Below are positions 9,558 through 19,321 of a stretch of 64,000 nucleotides of DNA, piece by piece. The DNA is taken from the NCBI RefSeq assembly GCF_022539505.1, contig NC_061508.1:38062256-38126255 (forward strand), written 5' to 3'. Source of the DNA: Lolium rigidum. Its lineage: Eukaryota; Streptophyta; Magnoliopsida; Poales; Poaceae. The position numbers and the translations under genes are program-made. Numbering within the stretch: the first letter of the stretch is position 1; every line of letters begins with the position of its first letter. Below the pieces are notes generated by a model. The model was not told where the DNA came from. It worked only from the letters and a program-made list of their open reading frames with translations, and searched no databases.

Positions 9558-11322
9558 ATGGCGCCACCACCTAAGCATCCGCCCGCTCTTGAGCTCCGGG
9601 GTAGCTGCCGAGGACATGATACGTCTCAAACGTATCTATAATTTCTTATGTTCCATGCTACTTTTATGACAATACTTGAATGTTTTATACATACTTTACA
9701 GCATTATTATACATTTTCCGGCACTAACCTATTAACAAGATGCCGAAGTGCTAGTTGCTGTTTTCTGCTGTTTTTGGTTTCAGAAATCCTAGTAAGGAAA
9801 TATTCTCGGAATTGGACGAAATCAACGCCCAGGGTCCTATTTTTACACGAAGCTTCCAGAAGACCGAGGGGGAAAGGAAGTGGGGCCACGAGGTGGCCAG
9901 ACCATAGGGCGGCGCGGCCCAGGTCCTGGCCGCGCGGCCCTGTGGTCTGGGCCCCTCGCGTCGCCCCCTAACCTACCCTTTCGCCTACAAATAGCCTTCG
10001 TCGCGAAACCCCCTGTACCGAGAGCCACGATACGGAAAACATTACTGAGAGGCCGCCGCCGCCAATCCCATCTCGGGGGATTCAGGAGATCGCCTCCGGC
10101 ACTCTGTCGGAGAGGGGAATCATCACCGGAGGGGCTCTACATCATCATGCCCGTCTCCGGATTGATGCGTGAGTAGTTCATCCTTGGACTATGGGTCCAT
10201 AGCAGTAGCTAGATGGTTGTCTTCTCCACATGTGCTATCATTGTTTAGATCTTGTGAGCTGCCAAACATGATCAAGATCATCTATTTGTAATGCTACATG
10301 TTGTGTTTGGCGGGATCCGATGAATATAGAATACTATGTCAAGTTGATTATCAATCTATCATATATGTGTTGTTTATGTTCTTGCATGCTCTCCGTTGCT
10401 AGTAGAGGCTCTGGCCAAGTTGATACTTGTAACTCCAAGAGGGAGTAATTATGCTCGATAGTGGGTTCATGCCTCCATTGAATCGGGATCGTGACAATAG
10501 GTTCTAAGGTTGTGGATGTGCTGTTGCTACTAGGGATAAAACATCGATGCTTTGTCTAAGGATATTTGTGTTGATTACATTACGCACCATACTTAATGCA
10601 ATTATCTCGTTGTTTACAACTTAATACTGGAAGGGGTTCGAATGATAACCTCGAAGGTGGATTATTTAGGCATAGATGCATGCTGGATAGCGGTCTATGT
10701 ACTTTGTCGTAATGCCCTGATTAAATCACATAGTAATCATCGTTGATATGTATTGAATCTTTATTTGTCAATTGCCCGCCTGTAATTTGTTCACCCAGCA
10801 TGCTAGTTATCTTATTGGAGAGACACCTCTAGTGAACTGTGGACCCCGGTCCATTCTTTTACATCTGAATATATTCTACTGTTCTTTACTGTTCTTTGCA
10901 AACAAACACTATCTTCCACTCGATACGCTTAATCCTTTGTTTTCAGCAAGCCGGTGAGATTGACAACCTCACTGTTATATTGGGGCAAAGTACTTTGATT
11001 GTGTTGTGCAGATTCCACGTTGGCGCCGGTTTCACTGGTGTTGCGCCGCACTACACTCCTCCACCAACAACCTTCACGTGCTTCTTGGCTCCTACTGGTT
11101 CGATAACCTTGGTTTCATACTGAGGGAAACTTGCTTCTATACGCATCATACCTTCCACTTGGGGTTCCCAACGGACGTGTGCATCTACGCGTATCAGGAC
11201 ATCAGCTATGTCAGTTCAAGCGCCGCCTGCCCTTGTTCCACCATGACGGAAGCTGGATTTTATTGCCGCGTCGCATCGGTCTTAGCAAAATGTTAAAAAA
11301 AGCATGTGGTTGTTTGCAATAG
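9558..11322 (+). other. Small ORF split by the solo LTR
   Basis: An ATG in good context (GCCATGG) at 9558 runs to 9616, the end of the left target duplication. If the solo LTR and one GGACA copy are removed, the frame continues at 11202 to a TAG at 11320-11322, giving 59 residues. This may be chance or a small host exon. No domain is recognised and the product is basic and cysteine-containing. Confidence 0.25.
9617..11196 (+). mobile_element. Solo LTR B of the A/C/E family, with exact target duplication
   Basis: It starts TGATACGTCTCAAACG at 9617 and ends ATCTACGCGTATCA at 11196 (1580 bp). GGACA stands immediately before (9612-9616) and after (11197-11201). No primer site or internal region follows. 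This is the expected product of recombination between the two LTRs of a full element, which left one LTR inside the original target duplication. Confidence 0.93.
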
Positions 11323-12244
11323 AAAAAGCCAACACATCCAACAAATGTGTTCAATGTACACAACATAATAGGAACACAGTTGTTACACTGGAAAACCTCT
11401 TGTAGTATACACACATAAATCTTTACCTCATTTTCCCCATGCTTACACAACTAAACTATTACATAATTATAGCATTTTGAAATACCTTTCGCAACATGAA
11501 GCGAAACCTCCATAGACTTGCCTCCACCCTCGATAATGCAGACACTGATACGGCCAATTCTCGCTCGCCAGCCACAAGCGTGAATGGACCACGAGAAAGG
11601 TGGCCGACACGAGTGGATTTGTAGCAGTAGTTGCTGGGGAGGGGAGGAGTGCATCGTAATGAGCCATCTGGTGGAGCACTAGTTTTCGGAGGGAGTTCTA
11701 GGTGCGTAGTCAGATGGCTGGCAACAGAACAACAAGGTGGGGATGCACACATGAGGAACGACGAGGGGGCGAGCATGCAGAGTAAAATGCATGAAAGAGA
11801 GGAAGGCACCTACAAGCTACAAGCGATGAAAAATACCAGACATGTTGATGGATCAGTCGACTTGGAAATTGTATTTTCCAAAATTTATATACACATTCTA
11901 ATTTTCAGTCAAGTTAGAGCATTCTCGGTCATCAAGTGCCACACATGTGAGTGCTAAGAAAGAATGAACTCGTTAACTTGCCTACTAAGACATAATTTCC
12001 ACAGCCACATATATTCCCAACTACAAATTATGTATGTGAATTGCATGCTTGTTCTAAAGTAAATTGATACGCCCAGAAAACTATATCTGAAATATAGAAA
12101 TAACCCTTGTTATAGTTAACATTTTCCCACAAACCACTTCATAGAAATAAAAAATATAGGACATTAAGTAGGTTAAATCACGAGCCAAAATCTAACAAGT
12201 GATGGTAATTAGTAGAAGTTAATTCAGAATTCATTACCTTATAA
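11323..12244. other. Intergenic sequence, no gene supported
   Basis: A minus-strand open frame (11809 to 11459) shows no recognisable domain and an unremarkable composition. No repeat termini were seen. Confidence 0.4.
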
Positions 12245-12556
12245 GGGCCTCTTTGATTCAAAAGATTTTAATATGAATTTTGGAGGATTAAAATTAAGGT
12301 TTTCTTTCCTATGATTGTTGTTCCCAGGACCGAATCCAATAAGGATTTTTCCTAAGTAATCACTTTCACTATATTTCATAGGAAAAATAACATCTAGCCA
12401 CATCTCGTTGTATGTCTTCTTTGTTTTTCTTGTGTTGGAATCAAATAAACTTTGGTACATATGAAATCATGCAGGATTGGAACAAACATAACATTACAAC
12501 CCTACATTTTTTTTTGATATTCCTACCTTTTTTAAATCATGCTAATCAAATAGGGA
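12245..12556. mobile_element. MITE-like repeat
   Basis: The left end GGGCCTCTTTGATTCAAAAG resembles the complement of the right end (CATGCTAATCAAATAGGG), giving imperfect inverted repeats of about 20 bp around a 310-bp AT-rich body. I recall such CTCTTTGATTCAAA ends from Triticeae MITEs. No target duplication could be defined, so the superfamily is open. Confidence 0.4.
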
Positions 12557-13344
12557 AGTTGGAAGTAAATCTAAGGGAGTAACCTAACTCGTGAATGCTG
12601 ATTAGAGAATTATGGATGGCCGTGGTCAAGAACATCCCACCAAATGGGTGAAAATGCTCCTTGGGATATGCATGGTTCCAAGCAAGTATGATATCATGGA
12701 TGCCCATTCCTTCATATCTTTTGGCCCCTTTTATTCAGATGCATTGTCTCCTATTCATTACACAATTAAAATGCATTTTCTAAGAAGTTCAACAAATCGG
12801 TGATGTGGAATTCCAGTGGTCATGGTGCAATTCAATGGAACTTTGATCTCACATAGCTTTTCCCTTTTAGGAAATTCAGATATTTCAACGCAACTCTATA
12901 TAACTTATGATGTCTAGAAAGAATACATGTCGTTAGAGAACAAATTCGTGAAAGTCTTCTCCCAGTTGTTATATCACTTCCAACGAAGAGCTTCGACATG
13001 TGTTTGTAATGGGTGTTTCTGTCCTACTCAAGGTGTCACTAGTCTTGAGTGAATTGGTTGCAAATGTTGGAGGTGAAAGCATTGAGACAGAATGAATTAT
13101 CAAAATGTGTTTTGAACAAAATTGGAAAATAAATAACAGAAAAGAAAGTAACCGAAAGTGTTTTGAGTTTACTCCAGACAGGAGCTTATGCGCAGTGAGA
13201 TTTTCATAGTGACAGTGAGTGTGCCAAATGGAGGATGTGTGAATAAAGTAAATATATAAGTGACTATAACTCTATAAATTATAATACAAAATATGCGTGC
13301 AACCCTTTAATAATGAATCTCCATAATGGGATTGAATGATACCA
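12557..13344. other. Intergenic sequence, nothing identified
   Basis: AT-rich, with no long open frame and no repeat termini. Confidence 0.4.
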
Positions 13345-13353
13345 TTCTCCTAT

Positions 13354-13526
13354 GAGTCATATACACTTTTATTACCACAACTTACACCTGATGTGCAATT
13401 TAGTATCACAACTTGCAAAACGAGCATACAAGGTACCACAACTTGTATAGAGGGAACAAATAGGTCCACAATCAATCAGAAATGAACATGTGGAGTTATT
13501 ATATTTGCAAAAATACCCCTAATCTA
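13354..13526 (+). repeat. MULE left inverted repeat, outer part
   Basis: Pairs with 17570-17742. It contains spaced ACCACAACTT motifs, also present on the right side. The outer part stops at ATCTA (13522-13526), where an insertion begins. Confidence 0.8.
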
Positions 13527-15809
13527 CTAAGAGCTCTAAGCTCCCAGTATTGGGGACGCTCCTGAGCAATCTACCAGTCGCTATTGCTGACCCCACCTGC
13601 AAAAAAAATGTATCTAGGTGTGAAACCGCATCGCTGTTCTTGCTGCTCGCGCGCTTGTTTTCTGGACATCTCTTCCCGCGTCAATCGATGAGGCTACGTG
13701 CACCCTCCATGCTGTTTGGCTTGGCCCATTCCATAGTGCGCTACCACGTTAGTTCTACTACATTTTCCGTTCCCTTGCTGGTGCTGTTGGGAAAAAGACT
13801 TAGGTTCCTTCTATTGATTTGAAATGGATATAATTTTGAAAATATTCACGGATTTTAATATCTCAAGAGTTTGAAAGAATGCTGGCGCTTAACTTTTTTA
13901 GAAATAATAATTGTTCGTAGAAATGCTGGTGTTTGGATAATGTTCGCACTAAAAAAATGTAAGAGTTCAGAAAAAAATGGCGTTTGGAAAATATTCCCTC
14001 TACACGTTCAGAAAATGTTCCTTAAAAATATTTGCAAGTTTAATAGTTTTACATTGAATACAAATAAAATTCACGGTCTAAAAAAGTTCATGCATTAGAA
14101 AGTGTTCATGAATTTGAAAGAAAATCTTCACGAAATAAGAAATCATCAATTTTAAAAATATTCATGAATTTGGAAAGATGCTCATGCATTAAAAAATGTT
14201 TGTGGATTTGAAATAGTGTTGTCGAATTTAAAACTATTCATGAATTTTAAAATGTTCACAAAATTAAAAATTACACTAATTTTAAAAGGGGAAAAGTAAA
14301 ATACAAAAGCAAAAGGAAAGAAAGACGCCGTGAAGGATACGGAAGAAGACATCTTTCAAACAAACCTAATAGGCCGGCCAAAAACTACCGATCGGGAGTA
14401 CATGCTGAAGGGCAGCGTCAAGTAAATACCATTCGTGTTGAGATGTTAATTAGAATTCAACGTTTGCCTAGCTGTGGGGAGTCGTTCGTCCTTTGGTGAT
14501 GGGCCCTTATTTGGGCCCGTATGTCGGCATGAGTTTGCGTGTCGGTTCGGGTTGCTGCAATCAATCAAGCAGATAGTCACCGAACCAAGAAAAAATGAAG
14601 GACTACTACTACTACCTCCCCACCTCCTTGAAGACAATCACCGAAATCACCACAAGCTTCTGAATCGTGCGCTCCACCCTTGCACCCGGTGCTCGCCATC
14701 GTCGAGACCCAGTCGTGCGTCATCCCGGATAACTATGCCGGTGAACTTTGCCACCACTACCTCCACGCCAGCTTCCGATGCACCCAGAAAAATAGACATC
14801 TTCATATACAGGTAAACATCCGAACAAATACACCTTTTTGTTATGTATGTAGAAGATGTCATTCTTCCTGACCATCTAACGTGGTTCCTGATTAATATTC
14901 GTGCATAGAGGAGACACCCCGTTATGTAGCGAGGAGTGGTGGTAGCAGCAAATCAACACTGACGAGTCAGTGGAAAATGGATCGAAGATGTCGGCGTCCG
15001 TGACAAGGGAGCAGCAGACACACAAAGTGCCCGTCTGGGCTCGCTAGAGCATCGATCGATCCATTGGTTTACATGCCAAATCCTACTAGCATTTAAACAA
15101 TTCAAAATTGTCCGGGCACGCATGATGCCTCGCAGTATTGGGGAGTGTGGCCTCCAGCTTCTTCGGTGGTAATTTGTGTGATCCGACCCTTCCGCATCTG
15201 CAAGCGCCCCCTGCGGAGAACCCTAGCTGCGGCGAGGTGTTCCTAATCTCTTCCTCCACATGCATCTATGTATGGAGATGCAGTGACATAAAACTGGAGG
15301 TGAACCCTCTGTGAGAAGGTCGGCGGGAACCTGGAGCAAGGTGGCGCGAGCACTCTCCCGTCCCTTCTCTCCCTTGTCCCGTTTTATTGGCTCTCAGTGA
15401 TGAGTGTGATTCTTGGCTCGGTAGATAGTCTTGCACTCTAACCTTAGAGAAAAGGGGAATCTTGAAAATGAGGCAGAAGGATATGTGTTCACTCGCAATC
15501 TGAAGCATTTGCACCATTTACAGTGCAAGTGACACGACTTGTGTGCTACAAATGTGTAAGTAATCAAATCTCTCTTCAATGGTTAATCCTTAGCATGGCC
15601 ATGGAATCTAATCACCTAGAAAGGAAGCAAATGAGGATGGTCATGGAACTTCAAACTATTGGAGGCAAACACACGAAAAACACAGTAAACTTCATACATA
15701 TAAACAACCAATACAGAAACACGTCCCAATACATGACGACAAAAGAAAACACATGCGACAGAATTTAATCGAAGTATCGGAGGTCGGCGCGGCAGGACGC
15801 GCATGGACC
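13527..15809. mobile_element. Unclassified 2.3-kb insertion inside the MULE left repeat
   Basis: Inferred by comparing the interrupted left repeat with the uninterrupted right one. ATCTA stands on both sides (13522-13526 and 15810-15814), consistent with a 5-bp duplication. The insert does not start TG and end CA and has no clear inverted ends. It includes a degenerate AT-rich repeat tract and GC-rich patches, but no gene I can support. Confidence 0.5.
13860..14290. repeat. Degenerate tandem repeat around TTCATGAATTT
   Basis: Many imperfect copies of a roughly 20-30 bp unit built on GTTCATGAATTTGAAA, for example near 14106, 14160 and 14235. Period and sequence are variable. Noncoding. Confidence 0.55.
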
Positions 15810-15914
15810 ATCTAGTATTTTTTATTTAGCACATTTGACCTTTATGTTGCCTTGCATGCAGCAGGTCCCACCTGTCAGTGGTGGAAGAAATAATTAAAAA
15901 TCTAAACGGAAATA

Positions 15915-15972
15915 CAGGTTTTGAACCCATGAGGTGGGAGTGCCTCAAAATGAGCTTGCCACTAGGCCACAG
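15915..15972 (-). other. tRNA-like A and B boxes in the MULE left repeat
   Basis: On the minus strand GTGGCCTAGTGGCAAG resembles a pol III A box, and GGGTTCAAAACC about 33 nt later resembles a B box. It is not a complete tRNA: no acceptor stem could be paired by eye. The same arrangement recurs in the right repeat. Confidence 0.4.
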
Positions 15973-16344
15973 AAGACTTTGTTGCATATCAGCGCACGTT
16001 CCTTTTTTATGTGGTCGACTTGCGCAGCGGTGACACGCCGACCAAAATATATATCCTTTAGCGGTTGATGTCCTGATCCGCCGAGATGATGAAGAGCGCC
16101 CCACACTGGATAGGGCTATATCGTGCCGGTGCTCACCTACGCGCCAACGACCTATGCTAGGAACGATGAGCCCTGGCCGGGCCAGCACGGCAACATTGAC
16201 CGTGCCCGTGGGCAATTTCGCAAGGAAGGTGTTCTGTGGAAAGGATGTCACGGTTACGAACGACAGGGGTAGCAGGTTTCTAGCGTTGGTGGAGAGCATT
16301 GTGCGCATCTCATCCCCTAAGGCGGTGTCGCCGCATACCGAATT

Positions 16345-16989
16345 GTGCGGGTGCATCATGCACTTGCAGGGGTACCACCCGTCGTCGTCGGACATGCCGT
16401 AATCGGTTTGTGGGCAGTTGGACGGGTGAAAGCGGTACCGCCTGCGCGCTCACCGACACGGGCGGTGTCGGCCGCCTCTCAATCTGGCTCGTCCGGGTCT
16501 GGCGGCCAGCAGCGCTCGGCGTCGTACGCACGACCGTCCGGCGGCGTCGTCATCTGCAATGGCGCTCGTGGCAGCTCTTCCGCACCGGTGACGGTGAAGA
16601 GGAAGGTGAAGAGGGAGGCTCCCGCATCGCTTCTACACGGGCGGCTCGAGCTTCGCCGCCCCAAGGAGGAAGACGTGCAGCCACCACCATAGCCGCCGAA
16701 AAAGTGTTGGGAGATGGAGTTGGAGGCGCAGGACGCCTACCGCGGTCCCGACGACCTCAAGGACGCACTAGGACAACACCTGCTCGTCGGCCGCTTCATC
16801 GACGAGGACTACTGGCATGTCACATACAGCGCGCGGGAGGCGGAACCGTGGTCTGCCAGGGACTCCGGTAACTTCGTCGACCTCGCCGCCGACGAGCCTT
16901 CTCCACCACCGGCGCCGAAAGAGGAGGAGGACGACTGGGACTTCGACTTCTCCGACAATGACGATGTCGACGACGGCTTAGAAAGCTAG
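16345..16989 (+). pseudogene. GC-rich captured ORF with one in-frame stop, acidic C-terminus
   Basis: One reading frame stays open from about 16345 to 16989 except for a TAG at 16690-16692. The first part is Ser/Gly/Arg-rich with basic patches (VKRKVKREAP). The part after the stop contains an ATG at 16714 (MELEAQDAYRGPDDL) and ends in an acidic tail (DWDFDFSDNDD). I do not recognise a catalytic domain. The start of the original gene is unclear: no ATG opens the upstream part in this frame. About 300 bp downstream, GTGAAGATGCTC followed by TAA (17290-17292) resembles a Harbinger right end, so this ORF could have arrived in a Harbinger-type element whose left end is gone. Confidence 0.4.
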
Positions 16990-17379
16990 CGCCTTCAACC
17001 GCTGCTAGATTCTATTTGAATTCGCCATCTTTTGTACAAACTAGCCGTATTTTCTAGAAATCGAATGAAATTCGCCGTTTTTTATGAGTTTTTTTTTCAA
17101 AAAAACTTATTGGGGCCTCCGTATTGGAGCCACCGATATGAGGAAGGCTTCTCCAAACGAAAGAAGCCACGACGGAGCTCCCCATACGCGAGTGTTGGTG
17201 CAGCCATCGGCTCCTGTTTAGAGGCTGCTAGTGGAGATGGCTCCTATTTAGAGGCTGCTAGTATTTAGAGGCTGCTAGTGAAGATGCTCTAATGGATGTT
17301 TGTTGTTCTAGCAGCGGAGCAAGCGGATGTGTGCAGGAGATGGTGGCGTGGCTACCGTGCATGTGATAAAGCCTCGCGT

Positions 17380-17742
17380 ATATAAACATATCACGTCTGT
17401 TTTAGACAAGAATCTTTCGTCCGGTGTAGTGGCAAGTAATTATAGAAGTAGTTTTTGGTCGTGTGTTCGAAACCTGCCAATAGTGCCATTTGTTTTCATT
17501 TCCTACTAGTGCCACTGACAGGTGGGACCCGTCTGTAAGGTAGCATGAAGGTGACATGTGGCAAGGAAAAATATATATGGGTGTTTTGCAAATCCTACAA
17601 TGCCACATGTCAGCTCTCAAATGATTGTGGACCTATTTGCTCCATCGATACAAGTTGTGGTATCTTATATACTCGTTTTGCAAGTTGTGGTACTAAACTA
17701 CACATCAGATGCAAGTTGTGGTACCAAAAGTGTATATAACTC
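17380..17742 (-). repeat. MULE right inverted repeat
   Basis: Its complement matches 13354-13526 and then, across the insertion, 15815 to about 15975, including GTCCCACCTGTCAGTGG. The uninterrupted repeat was therefore about 340-360 bp. Confidence 0.7.
17423..17474 (+). other. tRNA-like A and B boxes in the MULE right repeat
   Basis: GGTGTAGTGGCAAG followed by GTGTTCGAAACC, the mirror-image partner of 15915-15972. Confidence 0.4.
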
Positions 17743-17751
17743 TTCTCCTAT

Positions 17752-18093
17752 CATCTATTACCAAAACAACATGGTCAATGCAATAATTATGGCCATGAGA
17801 CCATACCAATGAATTAAGTTTAATGGTTCCTTCGTCTCCTGAAGTTTTGTTCACTTCTCCCTGACATGTCCACTGCCACTAGGAAGTCGCGGAGTTGTTA
17901 AACAACAAGTGCTCTTCTATGTAAGCCTATAAATCATGTTGGCTAGGCCCTCCTTTACAAAACAAGCATTACCCATAACATAGATAATCAATCTAATAAA
18001 CAATAATAATACCATCTCTCACAAATGGAAGAAAATATAATAGGCACATCACATCTCACAAATCCCTTATATCTCCCACCCCTATGGGAGCTC
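17752..18093 (+). other. Intergenic or promoter-like sequence ahead of element G
   Basis: Contains CTATAAATC at 17928 and, 90 bp later, an ATG (18025) whose frame is cut by element G. No product is recognised. Confidence 0.3.
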
Positions 18094-18313
18094 TGTTACC
18101 ACCCGATTTTGGCCAAATCAGGAGATGGGCCGTAAGTGAAGATGGGCTTGAAGGACGTACACGTGGAGCATCTTCGAAGCGGCATTGTGCTAAGAGTTTG
18201 GGCTAAGTTGCCCGTGTATCTGTAATATAGTAGATCGCATTGTAATTTAGATTAAGAGATAGAGTCTGGCCCGTGCACGGTTAGGTGCACGCCTCAATTA
18301 GAAAGTCCCTTAG

Positions 18314-18323
18314 ACTATAAATA
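18314..18323 (+). promoter_or_regulatory. TATA box in the G 5' LTR
   Basis: ACTATAAATA, also present in the 3' LTR at 40364-40373. Confidence 0.6.
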
Positions 18324-18425
18324 TGTATCTAGGGTTATCGGAAAAGGAGGACAATCATCGTTCAACCAACACAAATCAGGCGCATCGCCACCCCTTTCTT
18401 CGAGGGTTTCTCCCGGGTAAGCACC

Positions 18426-18634
18426 ATGCTGCCTAGATCGCATCTAGCGATCTAGGCAGCATACATTTATTCGTCTACCTTGTACTGCTCGTGCTGAAGC
18501 CTTGTTGATGGCGAGCAGTACTATTTATCCTTAGGTGTTTAGGGGCTTGCATTGAAGCTTTCGCGTGCATATCTGCGTGGCAATGCCGTCCCTCGACACC
18601 TAGCTGCCCTTACGTCTATCCAGGCGTAAGGGCA
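18426..18634 (+). other. Three strong hairpins in the transcribed part of the G LTR
   Basis: Hairpin 1: 16-bp perfect stem (18426-18441 with 18447-18462, 5-nt loop). Hairpin 2: 10-bp perfect stem GTACTGCTCG (18482-18491) with 18512-18521. Hairpin 3: 10-bp perfect stem TGCCCTTACG (18605-18614) with 18625-18634. All are repeated in the 3' LTR (from 40476), where hairpin 3 extends to 12 bp. Confidence 0.75.
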
Positions 18635-19265
18635 TCATCTTGCTTGTTCGTTACTTAGTAGATCCGATCTGTTATAGTTGCTCCTTGCTCCGCAGGGATT
18701 AGTTTAATATCTGCATAGTTAGGCCTTATGCTGGGGTCGGACAATCCGGTAGTGCGTTAGGTGCTGTTCACCGTCCCTGCAAGGGATGTTCCGGGAATCA
18801 ACGTTATGTTGGTTTTTAAGCCTCTCGTAGGGGTAGTTTGCATCATCTTCCGTAGCTGCTAGGCCCGATCACACGTAGGACGTTCCGGTTATGCGGTGAA
18901 AACCCTAAACTGTCGTGGATCGTTTTAGCTTTGTTCTGATCAAGCGGGATCCCCATGCCATTGTAAATCCAACGTGAAACATGGGGCGATCGGCTCCTTG
19001 AGCCGATCCACGAGGAAACTCGATGAGCCGATAGGGCTCGTATTTAATGTTTACGTGTCTACCATGCGGGAACAATCGAAGCATCTAACACCTTCCCGAT
19101 CGGGTCTAGGTCGGGTGGCACGCCCTAGCAACCGCCGGGACGTGGGCCGGAAGATTTGCGGGACGACGCGAGGTGCCAGGGTCCACTAAGCGGCCTTGGG
19201 AGCCTCCCGGCTCTTCGTGTTGCTTAGCCATTGCCCGTCGGTGGGTTTTGGAGGGTAACACATTC

Positions 19266-19284
19266 TGGCACGCCCGGTGGGACC
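19266..19284 (+). other. Primer binding site of G
   Basis: TGGCACGCCCGGTGGGACC, 5 nt after the LTR. The primer tRNA is not identified. The TGGCnC...GTGGGA layout resembles Tat-lineage primer sites. Confidence 0.6.
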
Positions 19285-19321
19285 ATCTTCTGCAACATCC
19301 ACGTTAACACCGACATCCGAG

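Larger units (their letters stand above)
13354..17742. mobile_element. Mutator-like element (MULE), non-autonomous, with exact 9-bp target duplication
   Basis: The left end reads GAGTCATATACACTTTT and the right end is the near-perfect complement (AAGTGTATATAACTC). Both are flanked by TTCTCCTAT (13345-13353 and 17743-17751), the 9-bp duplication expected of Mutator-type transposition. The long inverted repeats continue with several copies of ACCACAACTTG. The left repeat is interrupted by an insertion (13527-15809); beyond it, matching resumes through about 15975. No MULE transposase is visible. The interior contains GC-rich, gene-like sequence, so it may be a Pack-MULE-type carrier. Confidence 0.85.
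18094..19260 (+). repeat. 5' LTR of G (1167 bp)
   Basis: TGTTACC to TAACA. A TATA box (ACTATAAATA, 18314-18323) marks the probable U3/R boundary, and structured leader sequence follows. Confidence 0.93.

Noticed and set aside
11459..11809. Minus-strand open frame of 116 codons
   Set aside because: No domain, no promoter-like context, and length within chance expectation.
12239..12460. Minus-strand ORF in the MITE-like repeat
   Set aside because: AT-rich repeat sequence without a recognisable protein signature.
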